Positions 1 to 18,772 of a stretch of 64,000 nt of DNA are shown here, in pieces. Under the pieces are notes generated by a model. It saw only the letters and a program-made list of their open reading frames with translations, did no database searches and was not told the DNA's origin. The stretch's first letter is position 1. Every line of letters starts with the position of its first letter. Location of the stretch: contig CM075857.1 in the NCBI GenBank assembly GCA_037975125.1, forward strand, positions 72,745,345-72,809,344. Reading direction: 5' to 3'. This DNA is from Latrodectus hesperus (lineage: Eukaryota; Arthropoda; Arachnida; Araneae; Theridiidae). A program made the position numbers and the translations under genes.

Positions 1-123
1 GTTAATTCTTTGTAATTAATTTTTGAACTCAAAAAAATAATGTAATGTCATTTTACGTTCTCTCTACATTTAATATTTGTTTTGCATGAAGAACTAGTAA
101 GTTACAAATTTTTTCATAAAGCC

Positions 124-182
124 AAGAATATACTAGAATTAGTATATTCTTGAATAGCCTAGAATTAGTATATATATACTAA
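124..182. repeat. Two adjacent short palindromes
   Basis: Arms of 12 bases (aagaatatacta and its complement) at 124-135 and 140-151 enclose a 4-base loop. A second perfect palindrome, ttagtatatatatactaa, lies at 165-182. Both are AT-rich, so chance or microsatellite origin is possible. No function is implied. Confidence 0.5.
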
Positions 183-735
183 TATCGCTATCAGTTTATT
201 CCGTTGTTATCATTTGCATTTAAAACTATTGTTATATTTCTATATTTTATCAAGTCTTCTTTGTTTCGAAATTCGCGAATAACACAGTAATTAAATATTT
301 AAAGAAGAATCGAAAATTTAAATAACAAGTCAAATCTCTAAAAGTATATACAATTATAAAAACTTGAAAAAAAAATTAAATAACTAAAAATGGGAAGATT
401 TAAATGTTAATATTTAATTTTAATTTATTTTTCCCAAAAAAATAATTGATACAAAAATCTCAAAAAATTAATAATCTGAAATAAATCTCAAATAAGTCCT
501 TTTGAGACTTTCTGTTTAAACGATATTAATTCAGATATAAAAAAACATAATTTCAAAAATAATTATCTAAATTCATTTATTTATTTTACTTTTGTCAACG
601 AGGATACAAAGATAACTTAAATAATTTGTATTTATAATTAGATAACAAAATGAAATTAAAATTAAAAATGTTATCAACCATTCTTAATATCTGATCTCCT
701 TTTTATTAAGTATGTAATAAAAATGTATTAACAAG

Positions 736-770
736 AATTATAATAATGCATGAAATGCATTATTATAATT
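736..770. repeat. Perfect 16-bp-arm hairpin
   Basis: The arm aattataataatgcat at 736-751 is perfectly complementary to 755-770 around a gaa loop. The motif taataatgcat recurs just downstream near 778-789. It may be the remains of a small foldback element or simple AT-rich structure. Confidence 0.5.
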
Positions 771-3481
771 TATTACTATAATAATGCATCATGCATGAAA
801 TTCTGTGATTAATTCTTCAACATCTGGCAAAAATAAGTAAAGAAATACATGATAAATATCAACATATGTGATTTTATTAGACCAAAAAAAAAAAAAGATT
901 GCATTTTACGTCTATAATGGTTTGATCTAACAAACACATATAGAATAACCAATGAAAGTGTTTGCTTTCTTGTAAGGTGGGGAAAATGTTTGATATCATC
1001 TATAAAAACTCATCATTTAATATATGTATTCAATCCACTGTTTATTTAAAAGTAACATTTTAAAGTAGATATTTTTTTACATTTTTAGTTTACTTTATTA
1101 TGTGTTTGGAATTTATAATCTTTAAATAATTTGAAAAAATCTCCATTTTCTATGTGAAATTGTATAAAAAGTTTTTAATATTTATAAAACATAGTATAAA
1201 AATCAATTTAAATCAATTGAAGTACTTCATCCCTGATATATTTTTTTGCATTTGTTTCCATAAAACTCATGAAGAAACATCTGGAGTTTTGTCGAAGCTC
1301 TAATGAAATAATAGGAGATGAAATACAACTATAATGATCTGACACATCAGCGTTGGGAGCAGCTGACAAACTCTGATTCCATGTTGCTGGAATCATGAAA
1401 GGAAAAAACTTGACAACAATAATAACTCAGCCCGTCTGGATTGTACTAACAAGCCATAGAACGGTTCCCAGCGGTGTCCTATAAACACGTATATGTGGAT
1501 GAATGAAGTGAAAAATCAGCACGAAAATTCCCTGAAGACGTTTGAAGCATTATCATCTGTGTAGTTTTTTAGTGTTATCGGTTAGTGTAAGATAATGGTC
1601 TCTAAGGTCATCAGAGCTTCACTATCTTCTAGTTGTAAGATTTTAGGAAGACAGCTTTGGCAGTGAAATATTTTAGGAAGAAATTTTTTGTCTTCTTCGC
1701 TTGAGGAAGGAAAGCAATTAATTTATCTCTATGAAATAGTACGTAATTGTTAAAATCATATGTGAAAAAAACGTCATTCTTGGCAAATAAAGGAATTTAT
1801 AATAAATTATATATTTATGTTTATATTTCAAGCACACTAAATTTAAATTTCTTTTAAAAGTATATTTGCATATTTTGCTCACATTGATTTCTTAATCATG
1901 TTATTAAAGTATGTATTTAGTTAAAATACTAAAATTTAATCCTTGATTGATTTATTAAAATATTCCAACATAAAGTTTATTATATTTTTAAAAAATACAA
2001 AAATACATTCAAAAATAAAAATTCGAAACTAATTTTTGTGTATTTAAAGGTCTACAGCTTGCAGTTAATAACGTGTACAATGCTTTTAGGAGAAAATTAC
2101 GATTACAAAAAGCAATTATTTTTTATATTTACTTAACTTTATAGAATATTATGTTTTCCATCTCAGAATACGTTCTCACCCATATATCAGCTAAACATAA
2201 ATTGAATGTGTGTGGAACCCGGTATTTTTTTTCACACATGAAGTTATAAATATTGAAATGAGATTGTATTTATATACGATGCAATATGTGCTGGTAAGAA
2301 TTGAGGGAGAGAGAGAAAGAGAGAAAAGTGATAAAACATTCCGCATAGCGAGTAAAAAAAGTTATTTTCCTAAAAAATCGAGAAAATTACTAAATATTGA
2401 TGCTTTTTTTTTAAAAACATTGCACATTGTAGGAATAAAAAAAGAAAGAGATCCAATGGTATACATTTCCTTTTCTATCCGCAACACTCACAAATTGTTG
2501 GAAATATCAACACATCTTTATTTTTAAGTTGAGTGTAACTTGAGAAGAGTTAGTAATGCATATATATTGTCATAAGAAATTTTACAATGGGTAATAAAAA
2601 TAAGTTAACATTAATTGAATTATAAATATTGCAATCATAACATTGGAATGAGAGATATCTTTAAAAATAGAGAGAAAACAACAATTTGAATATTCAATTT
2701 CTTGTAAGCCTTCTCACTTTAATTATCATATTAAATATATTGGTTTCAAATAGTTTTCAAAAGTTTTGATAAATTTAGAAATAGAGTAATGTATATTTTG
2801 GCTATATATAAATGAATGTCTTTATTGATAGCTCATAATTAACTTTTATATAAAAATCAAAATATTGTAAAATTTAATTCAAAAGTAAAATTTATTTTTG
2901 AAAATTGATGGCATATTTGGTTGATATTTCGATTAATTTATTTTTAAATTTCATAATTTACAGCGTAAATTTCAATTATAATTTTACATACCTTTTTCAT
3001 ATAAAATATATTAAGACCTAATGAAACCAACTGATTAAAATTTATTCTGCAAACTGAGTACTTTTCTTAAAATTATATAAAACAATCGTTTATTTTTAAT
3101 TGATATTTTTATTACAAATAAGTATTTATGATATTACAATCTTATATGAGATAAAAAATGATAAAGAATTCGCTTTTAGAGCAATTATTAATTATAGACT
3201 ATTATGACTAGTAAATAAGCTTTTCTTATTGAAAATCAAATTATTCTCTGAAATCTTAAAAATATTATTTATAAACTGAGAAACATTACAGAAACTTTAA
3301 CTACCTTTGAAACAATTTATTGAAAAAACAATTCTATAAATTAATTTTCTAGTTGTTTTTTTTATCTTTTAGGGATCTAATAAATTTCAACGTAAAATTA
3401 ACGCTTCCAATTATATCTCTAGATTTTGATACCCACAAACGCACACACTTTCACACACACACACATATATATATACATATA

Positions 3482-3640
3482 CAGGGTGATCCAAAAGTCA
3501 GGACGAACTTTAAAAACGAATAATTCAAAAACGAATCACGATACAAAGATGCGGTTTGCACCAAACGGATGGAAAAGAAACCGGGTTTCGTGTGGCAATG
3601 AAAAAAAATAGTTCTGTTGGCGACCAACAGATGGTGCTGT
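3482..3640 (+). repeat. Left terminal inverted repeat
   Basis: It pairs with about 4915-5073. The two arms differ at only a few positions by eye (for example cagggtg versus ccgggtg at the tip, and aaaacga versus aatgaat near 3515), so the copy is not ancient. Transposase binding sites are expected within such repeats. Confidence 0.85.
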
Positions 3641-3733
3641 CGGATTTCTGATGTAGGATTATGCAAAGCAACAAACGATATAAAAAGAAGCAACTGCAGC
3701 AGGTAATGGTAGTCGAAGCTGGTATGCATCGCA

Positions 3734-4832
3734 ATGCTGTCCATAGTTGAGAAAGCCCTCTTAGTTAAACTGTTTTATAAGAATTTGGAAAGTGGCATTG
3801 CAAGCATATCGCTACATGAAGAATATGCGAGATAGCAAAGGACCAATAACGTCTTCTGCATTGAACAAAATTGTGAAAAAATTTGAAGCTACAGGTTCTT
3901 TGGCATCACGTCAAAGAAGTTGACGTTCCTCAACTGCAGCTGCTGTTGCCACGACAGTGGAGCAGACGGTGCAAGCCATGTCGGCGGTTGCTGCACATGG
4001 GGAGTGCAGTGCTCGAGAAGTTTCGAGGCAGACAGGAGTGTCGTACGGAAGTGTCTGGAGAGCGCTGCGAGTAACTTTGCAACGGTATCCCTACAAGTTG
4101 CAACATAACTAAAAACTGAAACCTCCTGACTTCGACTCTCGCCGACATTTTGCGAATTTGGTCTTCAATAAGATGGAAGAGCAGCACGACTGGCTTCACA
4201 CTGTGCTTTGGACAGATGAAGCACATTTCACACTCTCTGGCGCTGTTAACACCCACAATTGTCGAGTGTGGACCACAGAAAATCCACTTGCATTTGTTGA
4301 GGTACCCTTGCAACAGTCTAAAGTGACAGTCTGGTGTGGCTTCACTGCTGATTTCATAATTAGTCCATTTTTTTTCGAGAAAGTCACACAGACAGGTTTC
4401 CAAACAGTTTCTGTCACCGGTAAGCGATATCTAGCACTGTTACAGAACAGCATTATTCCTGAACTGCAAGCGCGACAGGCACTCCAAACAATCACCTTTA
4501 TGCAAGATGGAGCACCACCTCATATTGCTCTGCCTGTGCAACCCCTGCTACGCTCAACATTTGGGGAGGATCGTATTATCAGTCGCTACTTTAATCACGC
4601 ATGGCCTCCAAGATCTCCCGATCTCACACCCTGTGACTTTTGGCTGTGGGGCTTCTTGAAGTCAAAAGTGTACAGCGACCAACTGACATCACTAGCGGCA
4701 CTGAAAGATGCTCTCCGCCAAAATGTGTCTGCCATAACGCAAGAAATGCTACTAATTGTTGTGAATGGTGTGGGGACTCGTCTCACAGCTTTACTTCTGA
4801 ATGATGGACAGCAAATTGAACATTTACTGTAG
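3734..4832 (+). pseudogene. Mariner-like DDD transposase, pseudogene
   Basis: The product would cut and paste the element at TA sites. The N-terminal helix-turn-helix part starts at the ATG at 3734 (MLSIVEKALLVKLFYKN) and runs in one frame to a TAG after HEEYAR. It continues one frame over from 3819 (KNMRDSKGPITSS), so a deletion or frameshift lies near 3811-3825. That frame then reads to the natural end at 4830-4832, interrupted by TGA at 3921-3923 and TAA at 4110-4112. The uninterrupted last part (4158-4832, 224 codons) holds the catalytic core: TDEAHF with D at codon 20, MQDGAPPH with D at codon 117, and PPRSPDLTPCDFWLWG with D at codon 160. All three acidic residues are present. The 42-residue gap between the last two exceeds the 34 of classical mariners. 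Two stops and one frameshift make it inactive. Family-level naming beyond mariner-like is uncertain. Confidence 0.88.
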
Positions 4833-4914
4833 TAAGTACTAATTAACTGTAATTAATCTGACTTCATTAATGATTGTTTCATTTGTAAAACATCTTTTGT
4901 TGCAATAAAACACT

Positions 4915-6901
<1,987 letters not shown>

Positions 6902-6953
<52 letters not shown>

Positions 6954-6974
6954 TATATATATATATATATATAT
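6902..6974. repeat. (CA)n-(TA)n compound microsatellite
   Basis: CA units run from about 6905 to 6950, then tactatatat and TA units to 6974. Confidence 0.95.
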
Positions 6975-7059
6975 GTAAGGATTTTGTAACTGATGCATGT
7001 TAAGTTTTAGGATCTTTTATATTCTTTATTTATATATATATTTTGAGGAAGGGGAATCC

Positions 7060-7540
7060 TTCCTCAAAATAAATCTAGAAATGAGCTTCAGCGCCATCTA
7101 GCACAGTTGTTTGGGGATAGTCCTTCTTACAAAGACTGAAAGAACTGATTGGTGAATTTAAACTCATAAGTCACGCTAAAACACCTGTTTACAAAGAAAA
7201 AATAGTTCCTATCTCAATGGGGGGGGGCGAATTTTAAGTGGGGAATGAGAAGACCACTTAACCGCAATAGGGTAAAGTGGACAATATAACGCCCCGCATC
7301 CTAATTTCCTTCCACATGTTCTGACGCAGATTTTCTCCGCATATGTGGTCAGTTTGTTTGTCCCCTCTCGCCTTCCTGGAACTGCATGTCCATAAATCTC
7401 ATGGGTGAGGAAGAAGTAGGGCAAGCTCAAATGCTTCTCAAATTTGACACCGGAAATATCCGTTGTGAGCTTAGTCAAGCAATGAGAGAGAAAAAGCTCT
7501 GCTCGGAGATTTTGGGAAGAAATATTGTTCTATTTACTGT
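7060..7540. other. Less AT-rich island, unidentified
   Basis: Base composition departs from the surrounding spacer, with a nine-G run near 7219-7227 and the block cttcagcgccatctagcac at 7087-7105. An 89-codon minus-strand frame covers 7209-7478 (…YGHAVPGRREGTNKLTTYA…) and overlaps an 81-codon plus-strand frame at 7386-7631. I do not recognise either product. The agcgccatct motif resembles blocks found near transposon ends, so an old transposon remnant is the likeliest reading. Confidence 0.3.
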
Positions 7541-8027
7541 TCAGCAGAAAAGTATACAGATGCATAAAAAAATTGATCAATTTTGTTATTATTCATTAAA
7601 TGATCAAAACTTAATATCAATGTTCAAATAAAAATATAAAATATACTTATTTATTTTTCTTGATATAATTTCAATTTGCTTTGATTTTACGAGATTTGAT
7701 TCTTTTTTAATTGGCCTTATGAGAAAGCAAAACAGTTACGCTTTTCTCTAAGTAAACTTCACTTTTATAAATATTTTCAAATAGACAAAAATGCCGAATT
7801 TCTTATCTCTCTTAAAAAAAGAGAAAATAATGTAGTTTATTTATTAACTTTGGAATAACTTTTCTAGTTTTATAAAATATTTCGATATAAAATGAACGGA
7901 AAATTCCGTATATTTCGCAGGCGAGAGATATAAGCGAACCCCGATATGATTTCTTTGTAAATTTTGTTTCTTTATTAATTAAATGTGTTTGTTTAAAAAT
8001 TTGGAGTCTTTAGTTTGTTTCATAACA

Positions 8028-9100
<1,073 letters not shown>

Positions 9101-9103
9101 TGA

Positions 9104-9340
9104 TTATGAAAAACTTTTTCCAGGGATACTATTGTATAGCTCTCTATGGAGCTTCGAGTGCGGAGTTCTTGTGTTGTGGCAAACAGCAGCCGCGGCACAT
9201 CTTCCTTGATATAAGCGACGAAAACAGTAATTAATCCGCTTTCCCCCAATAAATTTGGCAATTATTGAATTAAATTCTTCAACTGCATTGTTTGTGACAT
9301 CAAACAACAAACTTTTAGCATTTTCTGCTAAAAAGTTCAT
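9104..9340 (-). pseudogene. Fragment of a repeat-encoded arthropod protein (VEEFNSIIAKFIGGKRINY region)
   Basis: A 78-codon minus-strand frame reads LLFDVTNNAVEEFNSIIAKF, then IGGKRINYCFRRLYQGRC, then HNTRTPHSKLHRELYNSIPG. From memory this resembles a conserved stretch in multicopy proteins of arthropods that carry a YqaJ-type exonuclease domain further on. I cannot confirm that by search. The open frame starts at an internal methionine (MNFLAENAK), the region before it has stops in every frame (for example TAA near 9356), and it ends soon after PGKSFS, so only a fragment survives. Its composition is richer in G and C than the flanks, as expected of a transposed or retroposed coding piece. 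Confidence 0.4.
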
Positions 9341-9417
9341 GACCTCTATTAATTTAAAATAAATTTCGCTGTTTTGAAAATAAATCAGCAGAAATACTCT
9401 GGCGATTGCAAAAATAA

Positions 9418-9780
9418 TCAGCGCACTTGTAAACTCTTGTAGAAGACCTTTATGAGTGTTTCAGGACGAGTCTTTCGGACAGCACTTGATGGATTTCTTC
9501 TCCCGTGGAGCAGCACACCCCATGTTGCCAGTCTAACTGGCACAAAACAATAACATTTCTTCCCCCCTTTCGTTAACATTTCTTCCCCCCATTTTCTACC
9601 GATCAAGTTTCCTTCTGGCAGTGGTGAGAGATTTCGGCTTTTTATGTCCGAAAGTCATAAAATTTGAATGCAGCCAGGGTGGAAGTGTTGAACGGACAAC
9701 CACATGTAGGTCCAAGATCTCCCCAGCCCCTACAAGCCCTTACAATTTTTATCCAAGGTTTGCCCCAACATCTGGAATTC
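9418..9780. other. Less AT-rich island next to the coding fragment
   Basis: It contains a 62-codon minus-strand frame (9418-9606) and a direct repeat of the block aacatttcttccccc (9550-9565 and 9575-9590). I do not recognise the product. It lies upstream of the 9104-9340 fragment in minus orientation, so it could be part of the same dead mobile element. Confidence 0.3.
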
Positions 9781-10346
9781 CATATGCAAGTAATAATTGA
9801 ATATAGAATTATAATTTAATATAGAGATTTCAAAAAATACTTGACTTTACAAAAGTCTTATTTAAAGCTTTTTTTAAAATAAATCTTCCTGATTGTCATA
9901 TCGATCCTATACGTAATATCCACCGAACCATTAAATATCAGTAATACAAAATTCGTAGGAAATTTATATCTACAGAGAGAGAAAATAAAAAAGGAGGATA
10001 CAATTTTACAAATGTATTATATGTAATGCATGTCAAATTTTTAGTTTTTAGAATTCTAAAACTGCATCCATGACTCACAAGATGCATTTTTTAAATGCTA
10101 GAATATATTTTGAAAGATTTAATTTTGGTGCATTGATGTCATGTTTGAATTAATAAAAGTGACATTTACGATACTCTGAGAATATCTATAACACATTTGT
10201 TCAAGAGTGTATCCCAATTTTCTACACTTTACAAGTTTCATTATAACTAATAAGTGGGATATTCTTACTAAAATTTTGAATTGTGTAAGGCCAATGAACA
10301 TATTTATTACTGTCCCAAACATCATCGAAACATATGTATCCCGATT
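9781..10346. other. AT-rich spacer, no gene seen
   Basis: Overlapping small frames at 10119-10404 on both strands show no family resemblance. Ends at the 5' target duplication of the next element. Confidence 0.55.
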
Positions 10347-10594
10347 TAGAGAAGAATCCTGGGGCCTGAGCAGCTACCAGGCACGTCGGTAGGCGGTGGA
10401 TCACCGAACGTCCTGTAGGAATGACAGGATCGCCTTGAATATAGAATCAGAGGCCGCGAACCAGCTCCCGTAAACTCTGGTGTTATGCGTTCCGTGCCTA
10501 GGGCTAATTGGCACCGCGGTATTGGTGTCTTAACGGAGCCTCTAGTTGCCTGGCAAACTTCTAGAGTAATTTGCCTTGCCCAGTATCTCAGGCA

Positions 10595-10848
10595 ATGCTG
10601 GGTGGACTTATATTACCTGAGCTTATAAATTGTTATCTTGTGGCTGAAAAGACACAAGAAATAACAAGCCTTTCTGCATCTACAGGTGATGCTTCTGAAG
10701 TTGACCTTGCTGAAAAAGACAAGTGAACTCAGAGGCTGTCTTGTAAAGGGGCAGTAATGAATCCTTCACTTGAGGTAGAAATGACCTCCAAACCATCTTC
10801 TGGTGAAAGTCAGGAAGCTATCCCTAGTATGACTGACTCTCTGACCAG
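10595..10848 (+). pseudogene. ORF1 remnant of the non-LTR element
   Basis: The frame begins MLGGLILPELINCYLVAEKT, meets TGA after 43 codons, and continues in the same frame (TQRLSCKGAVMNPSLEVEMT) to the deletion junction near 10845. The composition (Ser, Glu, Thr and Lys rich) suits the disordered N terminus of an ORF1 protein. No zinc knuckle remains. The assignment rests on position after the leader inside a bounded retrotransposon. Confidence 0.55.
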
Positions 10849-11055
10849 ATGGGACTATTTCAGCAAGACCCTATCTGCTGGAAATGTCATACGCAAGAGG
10901 AAACGGCAGAGCATATCATTTATGAATGCGAGGCTCTTGCCCTCCCTAGATTAACCTCTTTAGGCATCATCCATACTAGAGAGTTACACCTAGATTCCAT
11001 TAAAGGGTTATCGGACTTTATTAATAAAGTGGGAGACCCGAGCAACTGGAACTAG
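10849..11055 (+). pseudogene. ORF2 C-terminal remnant (Cys/His tail after the reverse transcriptase/RNase H region)
   Basis: The frame reads DPICWKCHTQEETAEHIIYE followed by CEALALPRLTSLGIIHTREL and ends DPSNWN. The C-x2-C-x8-H-x4-C pattern with EETAEH is what I know from the end of jockey/CR1/I-like polyproteins. It is about 68 codons out of a normal thousand or so. The ATG at 10849 is incidental; the true upstream coding sequence was lost at the junction. Confidence 0.75.
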
Positions 11056-11282
11056 GAAACATTGGGTTTGGAGTTAATGGTACAAAATGCTGATAAAAGC
11101 AGAGGTGCCCAATGACATACAAACCCAATTCTAAGAAGAAGAAGAAGAAGTAGAGAAGAATGCTTTTGCTTACCAAGAATTCGAACTTAGAAGAAATAAC
11201 CTCAAAATCAAAAGAAATATATACACATACATATATATACATACATACATGTATATACATACATATATACACACACTCACAC

Positions 11283-16302
<5,020 letters not shown>

Positions 16303-17852
16303 ATTTTATGATAAAATATCATCAAGAATAAAAAAAGCATTTCGATTAAAAATTAAACGATAAGTTCCAGAAACTTATATCGAAATCAGATTAATCCCCG
16401 ATAAGTTGTTTCTATTTACTATACGCAGAAGTATTGTGCAGTAATTTACATTCTTAATTTCTTTTGATTTATTTTCCCCGTTATTCTTATTCTTATTCCG
16501 TTGCTTCAAAGTATTAATTATCAGTCAGATTAACTATAAAAAATGTTGCTTAAAATTTGAATAGTACAGGATTCAGATGATATAAAATTTATATTACTGT
16601 TTAAAATGCAATACTTTTATCAGAGAATGCAGTGAATACTTTTATTTTGCTTAAGAGTTTTTGAAGTAGGATTTTTTTTGAAATTAAAAATATAATGTGT
16701 ATTTTACAATAACACATGCATATTATATGTATACGCTCCTTTGTGGCAAGCAGATTTTATTACATTGGTAAAGTAGTACTGTCTCTCAGATTATATTGAT
16801 TAAAACAGACGTATTTAAAAATTTGAAGATGTTTACCCTAACTTACATGAAAACAATGGCATGTAATTACAATTGATTGCATCCTTCCATTTCAAATCTG
16901 GAACTGATTTTATTCAGCATTTAACTTTCGGAGTTTTTTTTCTGATATGAAGTTAATCATAGATAAAATTATGTACCACTATTTTTATTTGCAGAGAGAA
17001 AAGACTAACTTGTTTTAATGTGTTTTCAAAGTTTAGATTGTTATTAGTTAGCTTCATCACTTATTGATATGTTTTCTTCTTATTTAAAACGCAATTTTCA
17101 ACAACACCAATAATTTAAATCTTGTGGTATGTGGGAATGTGAAGCGAAATATATTTTTTCTCCTCTACCTAATTTTAATAGTAAAATATCTTAAATCCAA
17201 TAGATTGGTGACTGAAATTATCTTTTCTTGGTGGTGTTAGGTCATGTTGATGTTTTCGCTTCTTATGTAGGACTCACCTTGAATGAAATGAGACAGATTG
17301 TTTTATAATAACGTTAATATGTATAAATTATGCTCTTCTTTTTCTCTTTCATAATACAGTTTGATTTTCATGTTTTATAATTCTGTGAATTTATTTTTGT
17401 CTCTGTTTTAGGTTTCCTTTTTCTATCCTATTTTAACAAGACGTTCAGCCCAAATTCCGTATTTCATTTCTTTTTACAAAACAAAAACGTATCTATTTTC
17501 TTCAGTCATCTGTTTTCTCCTAGTATCACAAAGGATTTGTTTTTCTTTGGACATCGTAAAAAAATTATCTGTACAATTCACTTTTTAGGACTCTAATAGA
17601 ATCTGAAACGTGGCTTGGATACACTAAGGAAAGGATAACAATAAATATAGTAGTATTTTGAAAAAATCCTAACTATACATACATATACGTGTGTGTGTAT
17701 TTTACATAGCTCTCTTAAATGATATTTAAAGAAATGGGTTGTTCTTCTTAAATATGTAATTTCATTTCATTTAGGGAAAATCTATACTCCTTTTATATTA
17801 TTTCTTAGAAAAAATTTTTTTCAAGTTTCATAATGAAATACATAATGAAACT
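16303..17852. other. AT-rich spacer, no gene seen
   Basis: No long frame and no recognisable repeat apart from a short (TG)n at about 17690-17698. Confidence 0.55.
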
Positions 17853-18772
17853 TAATGATCATAATGAAACTGCAAATTTCAAAACGCAGTAAAAAAAGAA
17901 CCACTGGTCAGAAAGACCTGAAATTTCACCTGAATGCACTTCAAGCAGGGGGATTTTGTTTGGCGTGTGAAAAAAGTTATTAAAAAAGTGGCCAATAGAT
18001 GTCGCTGCACAGGCGGCTGTAGGTTAATTACATGAATTCTGACATGAACGATAAGCAATTGTTGCTGTAAGCTGAACGTTAAACCAGTTGTGCTATTGTA
18101 AGTCAGGCAGATGTTGTGGCAGTCTTGGTGTAAAGCCTGTTCAGAGCGACAAGGTGTTGCCACATCGTATAGGAAAATATCAGTTTTTAATTGCCCTGCT
18201 GCCGAAACCGTAGAAAAAGCCAACAATAATTCGGTTTTTAATTGTCCTTAGTCTTCTTCAAGAAATTTTCAATATGGTGTGCACCATTCTCTGTTAGGAG
18301 GTGTAAAAGTAAAATGGTATTTTCCACAGCAGCTTGGAGTGTATCAGTGCTGATGTTGTTAACGTGCTGAGTAATGCTGCATTTCAAATCTGCTTAATTG
18401 TCTAGTGGAGCACTGTACACAACATTTTTCAGAAATCTCCAGAGCCAAAGGTCAGAGGGAGTGATGTCCGGTGATCGTGGCGGCCAGGGAGTTAGAAAAT
18501 GTCCGCTGATAATACGGTCATTTCCGAAATGGCGTTGCATCACCATCGACAATTAACGAGAATTCAAGCTACTCAGCATTTTATACACGACGTTAATTTG
18601 CATATAACCACCTGTGCAGCGCTATCTATAGGCCACTTTTTTCCTAATTTTTTCCCACGCCAAAAAAATCCCCCTGTTTGAAGTACATTCTGGTGAAATT
18701 TCAGGTCTTTCTGAGCAGTGGTATTTTTTTACAGCGTTTTTAATTTTGCAGTTTAATTATGATCACCCTGTA
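17853..18772 (-). mobile_element. Deletion derivative of a mariner-like transposon
   Basis: Inverted repeats of about 185 bp bound the element: the right end at 18770 reads, on the minus strand, cagggtgatcataattaaac, and the left arm (from about 17855) shows the same sequence from atgatcataatgaaactgc onward, having lost the cagggtg tip. Shared blocks include cagaaagacctgaaatttca and the agggggatt motif. TA follows the right end at 18771-18772, and TA precedes the left end at 17853-17854. The cagggtgatc tip matches that of the element at 3482, and the transposase remnant is of the same type, but the rest of the repeat differs, so it is a related and not identical family. The first two thirds of the transposase are gone, leaving about 0.9 kb. 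Confidence 0.85.
18238..18531 (-). pseudogene. C-terminal third of a mariner-like transposase
   Basis: On the minus strand, from 18531 to a stop at 18238-18240, the frame reads NDRIISGHFLTPWPPRSPDI, then TPSDLWLWRFLKN, then CSITQHVNNISTDTLQAAVE. This lines up with EDRIISRYFNHAWPPRSPDL and CDFWLWGFLKS of the copy at 3734-4832, including the third catalytic Asp. One in-frame stop (18394-18396) interrupts it. The first two catalytic Asp residues are deleted, so the element can only have moved in trans. Confidence 0.85.

Larger units (their letters stand above)
1..3479. other. AT-rich spacer, no gene seen
   Basis: No coding region can be supported here. The only longer open frames are a 105-codon plus-strand frame at 2210-2527 with low-complexity composition (GEREREKSDK) and a 62-codon minus-strand frame at 1208-1396; neither resembles a known family. 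The stretch 1360-1640 is visibly less AT-rich but broken by stops. Two short perfect hairpins are listed separately. The right end, 3440-3480, is a short (CA)n-(TA)n run into which the next element inserted. Confidence 0.6.
10358..11150 (+). mobile_element. Internally deleted non-LTR retrotransposon with 11-bp target duplication
   Basis: The target site tagagaagaat occurs at 10347-10357 and again at 11151-11161, precisely bounding a 793-bp insert that ends in a 3' (AAG)n tail (11132-11150). The 5' part (10358-10594) is a G+C-richer leader. A reading frame then starts at the ATG at 10595 and is broken by TGA at 10724-10726. After about 10845 the sequence jumps to the 3' end of a second reading frame: DPICWKCHTQEETAEHIIYE and onward to a stop at 11053-11055, a Cys/His-rich tail typical of the C terminus of the reverse transcriptase polyprotein of such elements. 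The reverse transcriptase itself is missing. A perfect target duplication shows that the deleted form itself was mobilised in trans, as with short internally deleted elements. Confidence 0.85.

Noticed and set aside
2210..2527. A 105-codon plus-strand frame
   Set aside because: Low-complexity composition, no family likeness, no splice or promoter context; expected by chance in a 64-kb window.
3451..3744. Minus-strand frames of 69-97 codons over the left inverted repeat, and the 101-codon plus frame at 4928-5233
   Set aside because: They are mirror readings of the same terminal inverted repeat plus flanking microsatellite, not genes.
17879..18226. A 115-codon minus-strand frame inside the mariner-like derivative
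   Set aside because: It runs through the inverted repeat downstream of the transposase stop and has no transposase motif.
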